Origin: Armatimonadaceae bacterium
Lineage (GTDB): Bacteria; Armatimonadota; Armatimonadia; Armatimonadales; Armatimonadaceae
DNA length: 30,246 bases
NCBI GenBank assembly: GCA_030446525.1
Contig: JAUJNC010000053.1
Span: 1 to 30,246, forward strand
Direction of reading: 5' to 3'
A model generated the notes under the pieces. The model was not told where the DNA came from, searched no databases, and saw only the letters and a program-made list of their open reading frames with translations. Both the position numbers and the translations under genes were made by a program. Position 1 is the stretch's first letter. The number at the start of each line of letters is the position of its first letter. Shown here piece after piece: positions 27,014 to 30,246 of the stretch.

Positions 27014-29980
27014 TTACTTCGGGGTGGCTGCGGTTTCGCCTGCTGCGAGCACCCGGAACGCCTCGTCGGAGATCATAATGCTTGGATGCTGCGTCAACTC
27101 GACCAAGCAGTGCACGATTCTCGGATTTAGCCTCTTCATTGCAGCCAGGGCGCGGGCCGCGATAAGACTTTGGCGTTCTGATTTCGACAAGGCGCGCTGT
27201 GTCAGTTCCGTCACAACTTCCGGACTGGCCGCCGCCTCACCCAATTGCTCAAAAGCGCGTGCTGCCATATAACCGGTCTTCTCGTCCAAGAGACACCGCA
27301 GCAGTTCCGCCCGGATGGTCTGGCCGTCCAGCGTCGGCATGGCATAGGCGAACACCTCCACGACCTGCCGGCGTTGCGTCCCGAAGGGCGCTGTGTGCCA
27401 GAGCGTGATGAGATCCGAAATGATGCTGCGGCGAACGTCCTCGTCCACGCCAATCGGGCCGACGTCGGAGAGGGCACGGGCGGCGAAGAGCAGGTCGCGC
27501 TTGAGGATATCCTCCATCTCGCTTCCCGCGTTGCGGATGGCCTCAAGCAGTTTGGTGGTCAGGCTGCGGGCGCGGCGGCCAAAGTGGCGCACGTCGCTCA
27601 GGTGCCCCACCTCCAGCAGCAGAACCTCCTGCCACCACGGGTCGTGCAGGCGTTTCAGGCTGTAGTGGATATAGTCATCGTCGTTCTGGTAGGCGTCGCG
27701 GTCGGCGATAGCGCGGGCGGCAAGGTACTCCTGAAACGTCAGGTGCGCAAAGGCGAACACGCCGGTTTCGCGCTCGACCAGAAGGCCCGCGCGCTCGACG
27801 ATAAGATCAAGGAACCGTGCGGCCCGATCGCGCGAACGCGGCTCCGTATCGCCCAGCACCTCGCGAAACTCACAGGCGAGTTTCTGCTCCAGGTCATCGC
27901 GGCGGACCTCCTGGCCTGACTCGCCGCGCTCGTGGAACCACAGGGCAATCGGCTCCAGCAGGACGCGCCGCTCGCTGCGCGTCAAGCCACCGTAGGTCGT
28001 CAGGTCGGTCTTGGCCGCGCCGCCCTTGGTCTGGTCCCAGTAGCCGAGCAGCAAGTCGGTGCATTCGTCATAAAGTTCCGCGCGGCGCTGTGGCAGGGTG
28101 GCGCCGCGCTGGTGGACCATCGCGAGCACAGACAGCAGCAGCGGGTTGTGGGCGAGGGCACGCACGCGCGCATCGGCGTGGATGGCCCGCAGCAGGTCGT
28201 CAGCCTTGCCTTTGGCCTCAATGTCGGCTTCGGGGTTGTTGCCCTTCTGGTCGCGCGTGACAGCCTCATACCAACGGCGCGCGAAGTCTGCCATGTCCTC
28301 ATCGTCGAAGTCACGGATGGTGTACTCGGCGAGAAGCGGGCCGAATCGCTGCCGCGCGTCGCCCTCGTACCCGCGCGGGCGCGAGGTGACGATAAAGCGG
28401 TTGCCACGAAATTGCGCGATGAATTCGGCGACCACATGGGTGAGTTGATTGCGCTTTTCAACGTCAGCGACTTCATCTAAACCGTCCAACAGCACGAGGC
28501 AGCGGCGGCCTTCAAGGGCGCGGCGGAAGAAGTCGTCGGGCAGGTTCAGGTGCGGCGCGACCTCGCGGAAGTGCTCGTTCAGAAAGGCGGACAGCAAATC
28601 CGGCGGCGAAACGCGCTTGGGCGCGCTCCCCACGAAGCGGCTCAGGTCGCGCAGGGTGACGAAGATAGGCAGACGTTTCTCGTTCAGTTCCAGACGCTTC
28701 GACGCTTGGTTGCGGGCAAAGGTCAGGGCAAGATACTTGAGCAGCGTCGTCTTTCCTGACCCTGGCGCTCCGACTACGGCTATAACTTGGTAAGTCCTAA
28801 GGGCGTTCTCGACAGAAGTTGTCCCTGATACTTCTTCACCGGATGGCGTGAACGTTGGTAACGAGTCTTGGTCAACTACTTTCCAGTCATAATCAACTGC
28901 TCTATAGGCTAAGAACTCTCTCAGATACGAGCCTGCTGAAAAGTCCGCCGTGGTGAGGTGTGGAGTCTCCGTACTTCGTTTTGCGGCTGCGGGTGGTATT
29001 TCTACGGATAAACGTTCCGTAGCCCAACTTTGCTCACTGATCCTTGCGGATAAGACGGCGTTGGCAAAATCAAGAGCAAGCTGAGATTTACCAGTACCGC
29101 CAAAGTCGTGCAATAAAAACACGGCCGGGCCACGTCGCGCCGGTATAGCATTCAGTTTGACGAAGACGTGCTCAAGGTCTACGGAAAGAGGGGCGTCGGA
29201 GTTGACGGAGTAGAGGGTGAGTTTGCTGAAGCGGTCGATGACGTGGCGGCGGTACAGGTCTTCGAGTTGCTTGTAATTGCCCGATTCGGCGGCGGTGCGG
29301 GCGGCGCGGGACAGGGCGGCGCGGCTGGCGGCATCCTCGCCGAGTTCGCGCCGGTGGTGGGCAATCTGCTTCTGGTACTCGGCGGCGAGCGCGGGTGACA
29401 GGTTGGGCCGCTGCAGCATCTCTTCGAAGCGGCGAATCTGGCGGCGGTGGCGCTCGGCCTCCGCAACAGATAGCGCACCCAGCTTGGTTTCCACGACCGT
29501 TTCGTCGGGCGGCAGGTCGAACGTGACGCTCGCGGTGCGCCAGTCGGCGAAGTCAGGGGCGTGTTCGAGCACGTCGGCGTTGGTGGCGGCGTCCAGCCAC
29601 AAGACGACAGCGGTTTTGGTGTCACGTATGTCTTCACGGTGCGCGTTGAGAAGTTCGAGCGCGGTGCGGTAGCGGGCCGCGTCGTGCGCTTTGAGGGCGT
29701 CGAGGCCGTGCGCGAGGACGCAGACCGGCTGCTCCTCGTCCGCAGCCGCGGTGCGGCAAAAGCGGCCTAAGCTGAGCACGTCGGTATGAAGGAAGTCGAA
29801 CTCGCGCAGGGCGTATTTGCCACTCAAACGGCGTGCCACCTCCGCGATAGCTTCGCGGCGCAGCACGGGGTTGTCGGCGACAGCAAGCACGATGTGGGAG
29901 CGTCGCGTGTCCCTCAGGTCCAGAAGGATGCGCCGGAGCGGCGTTGCGAGCGGCTGACCGGAGGCGAAAAGGCGGTTCAC
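27014..29980 (-). CDS. NACHT-type STAND NTPase with HEAT-like C-terminus
   Basis: The protein has 988 residues from GTG 29980 behind GGAG, overlapping the stop of an upstream frame by four bases. Residues 1-160 resemble the N-terminal module that precedes TPRs or NACHT domains in many bacterial conflict proteins (ALELLNAHREDIRD, AVVLWLD, HAPDFADWRTASVTFDL). A linker with SKLTLYSVNSDAPLSVDLE follows. A first P-loop, FGGTGKSQLALDFA, is at 293-306. The main NACHT domain has P-loop GAPGSGKTTLLKYLA (404-418), Walker B LVLLDGLDE (495-503), sensor RFIVTSRPRGYEG (528-540) and the winged-helix mark FAHLTFQEYLAA (744-755). HEAT-like helices begin after about 830. STAND NTPases are ATP-driven switches that oligomerise on ligand recognition, and bacterial NACHT proteins of this layout protect against phages in studied cases. 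No enzymatic effector domain is visible in this chain. Confidence 0.9.
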   Translation of the reverse strand: MNRLFASGQPLATPLRRILLDLRDTRRSHIVLAVADNPVLRREAIAEVARRLSGKYALREFDFLHTDVLSLGRFCRTAAADEEQPVCVLAHGLDALKAHDAARYRTALELLNAHREDIRDTKTAVVLWLDAATNADVLEHAPDFADWRTASVTFDLPPDETVVETKLGALSVAEAERHRRQIRRFEEMLQRPNLSPALAAEYQKQIAHHRRELGEDAASRAALSRAARTAAESGNYKQLEDLYRRHVIDRFSKLTLYSVNSDAPLSVDLEHVFVKLNAIPARRGPAVFLLHDFGGTGKSQLALDFANAVLSARISEQSWATERLSVEIPPAAAKRSTETPHLTTADFSAGSYLREFLAYRAVDYDWKVVDQDSLPTFTPSGEEVSGTTSVENALRTYQVIAVVGAPGSGKTTLLKYLALTFARNQASKRLELNEKRLPIFVTLRDLSRFVGSAPKRVSPPDLLSAFLNEHFREVAPHLNLPDDFFRRALEGRRCLVLLDGLDEVADVEKRNQLTHVVAEFIAQFRGNRFIVTSRPRGYEGDARQRFGPLLAEYTIRDFDDEDMADFARRWYEAVTRDQKGNNPEADIEAKGKADDLLRAIHADARVRALAHNPLLLSVLAMVHQRGATLPQRRAELYDECTDLLLGYWDQTKGGAAKTDLTTYGGLTRSERRVLLEPIALWFHERGESGQEVRRDDLEQKLACEFREVLGDTEPRSRDRAARFLDLIVERAGLLVERETGVFAFAHLTFQEYLAARAIADRDAYQNDDDYIHYSLKRLHDPWWQEVLLLEVGHLSDVRHFGRRARSLTTKLLEAIRNAGSEMEDILKRDLLFAARALSDVGPIGVDEDVRRSIISDLITLWHTAPFGTQRRQVVEVFAYAMPTLDGQTIRAELLRCLLDEKTGYMAARAFEQLGEAAASPEVVTELTQRALSKSERQSLIAARALAAMKRLNPRIVHCLVELTQHPSIMISDEAFRVLAAGETAATPK

Positions 29981-30246
29981 TGTCCCTGCTCCTCGTTGTG
30001 GTTCGGCAGCTGGTCCCAGAGCAGCGGATGTACGTCGAACCAGACGTTGCCGTTCCGGTAAGCCGCAATGAGCAGGACGTGAAGCAGCTCATCGCCCATC
30101 GCGTTGCCGCTCGTCCGGGGGTGCTCGTATACTTGCAGTATCTCGGCCAGCTTCTACGTGACGAGGCCGTACACCAGCTACGCAGCGCGCGTCTAGAGGG
30201 TCTCCAGCGCCCACTCCTCGTACACCTTATCTCGTGCGCGCCACTC
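29977..30246 (-). pseudogene. Upstream partner of the NACHT gene, broken by three amber codons (partial)
   Basis: One minus-strand frame has protein sense from the right edge to TGA 29977: KVYEEWALETL, TRAA, LVYGLVT, KLAEILQVYEHPRTSGNA, then GDELLHVLLIAAYRNGNVW and LWDQLPNHNEEQGQ. It is interrupted by TAG at 30193-30195, 30178-30180 and 30154-30156. Each could be a CAG (Gln) changed by one base. The other two frames have no protein-like text. A short 40-residue product could still start at ATG 30099. The TGA overlaps the GTG of the NACHT gene, so the two were probably translated together. I do not recognise the family, and most of the gene lies outside the window. Confidence 0.55.

Noticed and set aside
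25850..30246. Search for a mobile element or attachment site around the NACHT locus
   Set aside because: No transposase, integrase, tRNA gene or terminal repeats could be seen within the window.

Overview
The window is GC-rich (mostly about 65-70% by eye) and bacterial. A multi-domain cytochrome of the planctomycete type (PSCyt1-DUF1549-DUF1553 with a C-terminal NPCBM domain), Tat-exported Gfo/Idh/MocA and PhoD proteins, a secreted beta-helix protein, an LCP protein and an O-antigen ligase suggest an environmental bacterium of the Armatimonadota or Planctomycetota/PVC type. No rRNA or tRNA gene, CRISPR array or insertion sequence was recognised, so the phylum is an inference.

Layout. 1-3784 (minus): a heme-containing DUF1549/DUF1553 protein running off the left edge, and a Cys/Met-metabolism PLP enzyme with a long N-terminal extension. 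3785-6933 (plus): a clear promoter, then a Tat-exported oxidoreductase and a PhoD phosphatase. 6945-10974 (minus): an acetoacetate-decarboxylase-like protein, a SEC-C zinc-motif protein and a secreted beta-helix protein. 10975-11427 holds no convincing gene. 11428-15977 (plus): LCP transferase, an overlapping adenylate-kinase-like protein, a small secreted protein and an O-antigen ligase, which looks like a cell-envelope glycan block. 16004-18605 (minus): an ABC-2 exporter with two permeases and one ATPase. 18720-19838 (plus): a sarcosine/N-methyltryptophan oxidase-like flavoenzyme. 19815-21940 (minus): overlapping PfkB sugar kinase and iron-type alcohol dehydrogenase genes. 22166-25893 (plus): a dTDP-sugar operon (rfbA, RmlC-like epimerase, zinc ribbon, Nudix, NTF2-like, rfbB) ending at a hairpin terminator. 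25964-30246 (minus): a NACHT-type STAND NTPase with HEAT repeats, preceded by a translationally overlapping partner that is broken by three in-frame amber codons.

The LCP/O-antigen ligase block and the dTDP-sugar operon probably serve the same end, which is making sugar nucleotides and attaching surface polysaccharide. The NACHT/HEAT locus at the right edge is the most unusual part. It has the architecture of bacterial NLR-like conflict systems, carries two P-loops, has base composition unlike its neighbours in two segments, and has a coupled upstream gene.

Many conserved genes here are split by one-base frameshifts (beta-helix, SEC-C, O-antigen ligase, ABC ATPase, flavin oxidase, Nudix, NTF2-like, rfbB, HEAT region), while others are intact. 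Uncorrected consensus indels are the simplest explanation. For these genes I give the span of the reconstructed gene rather than of a single open frame.
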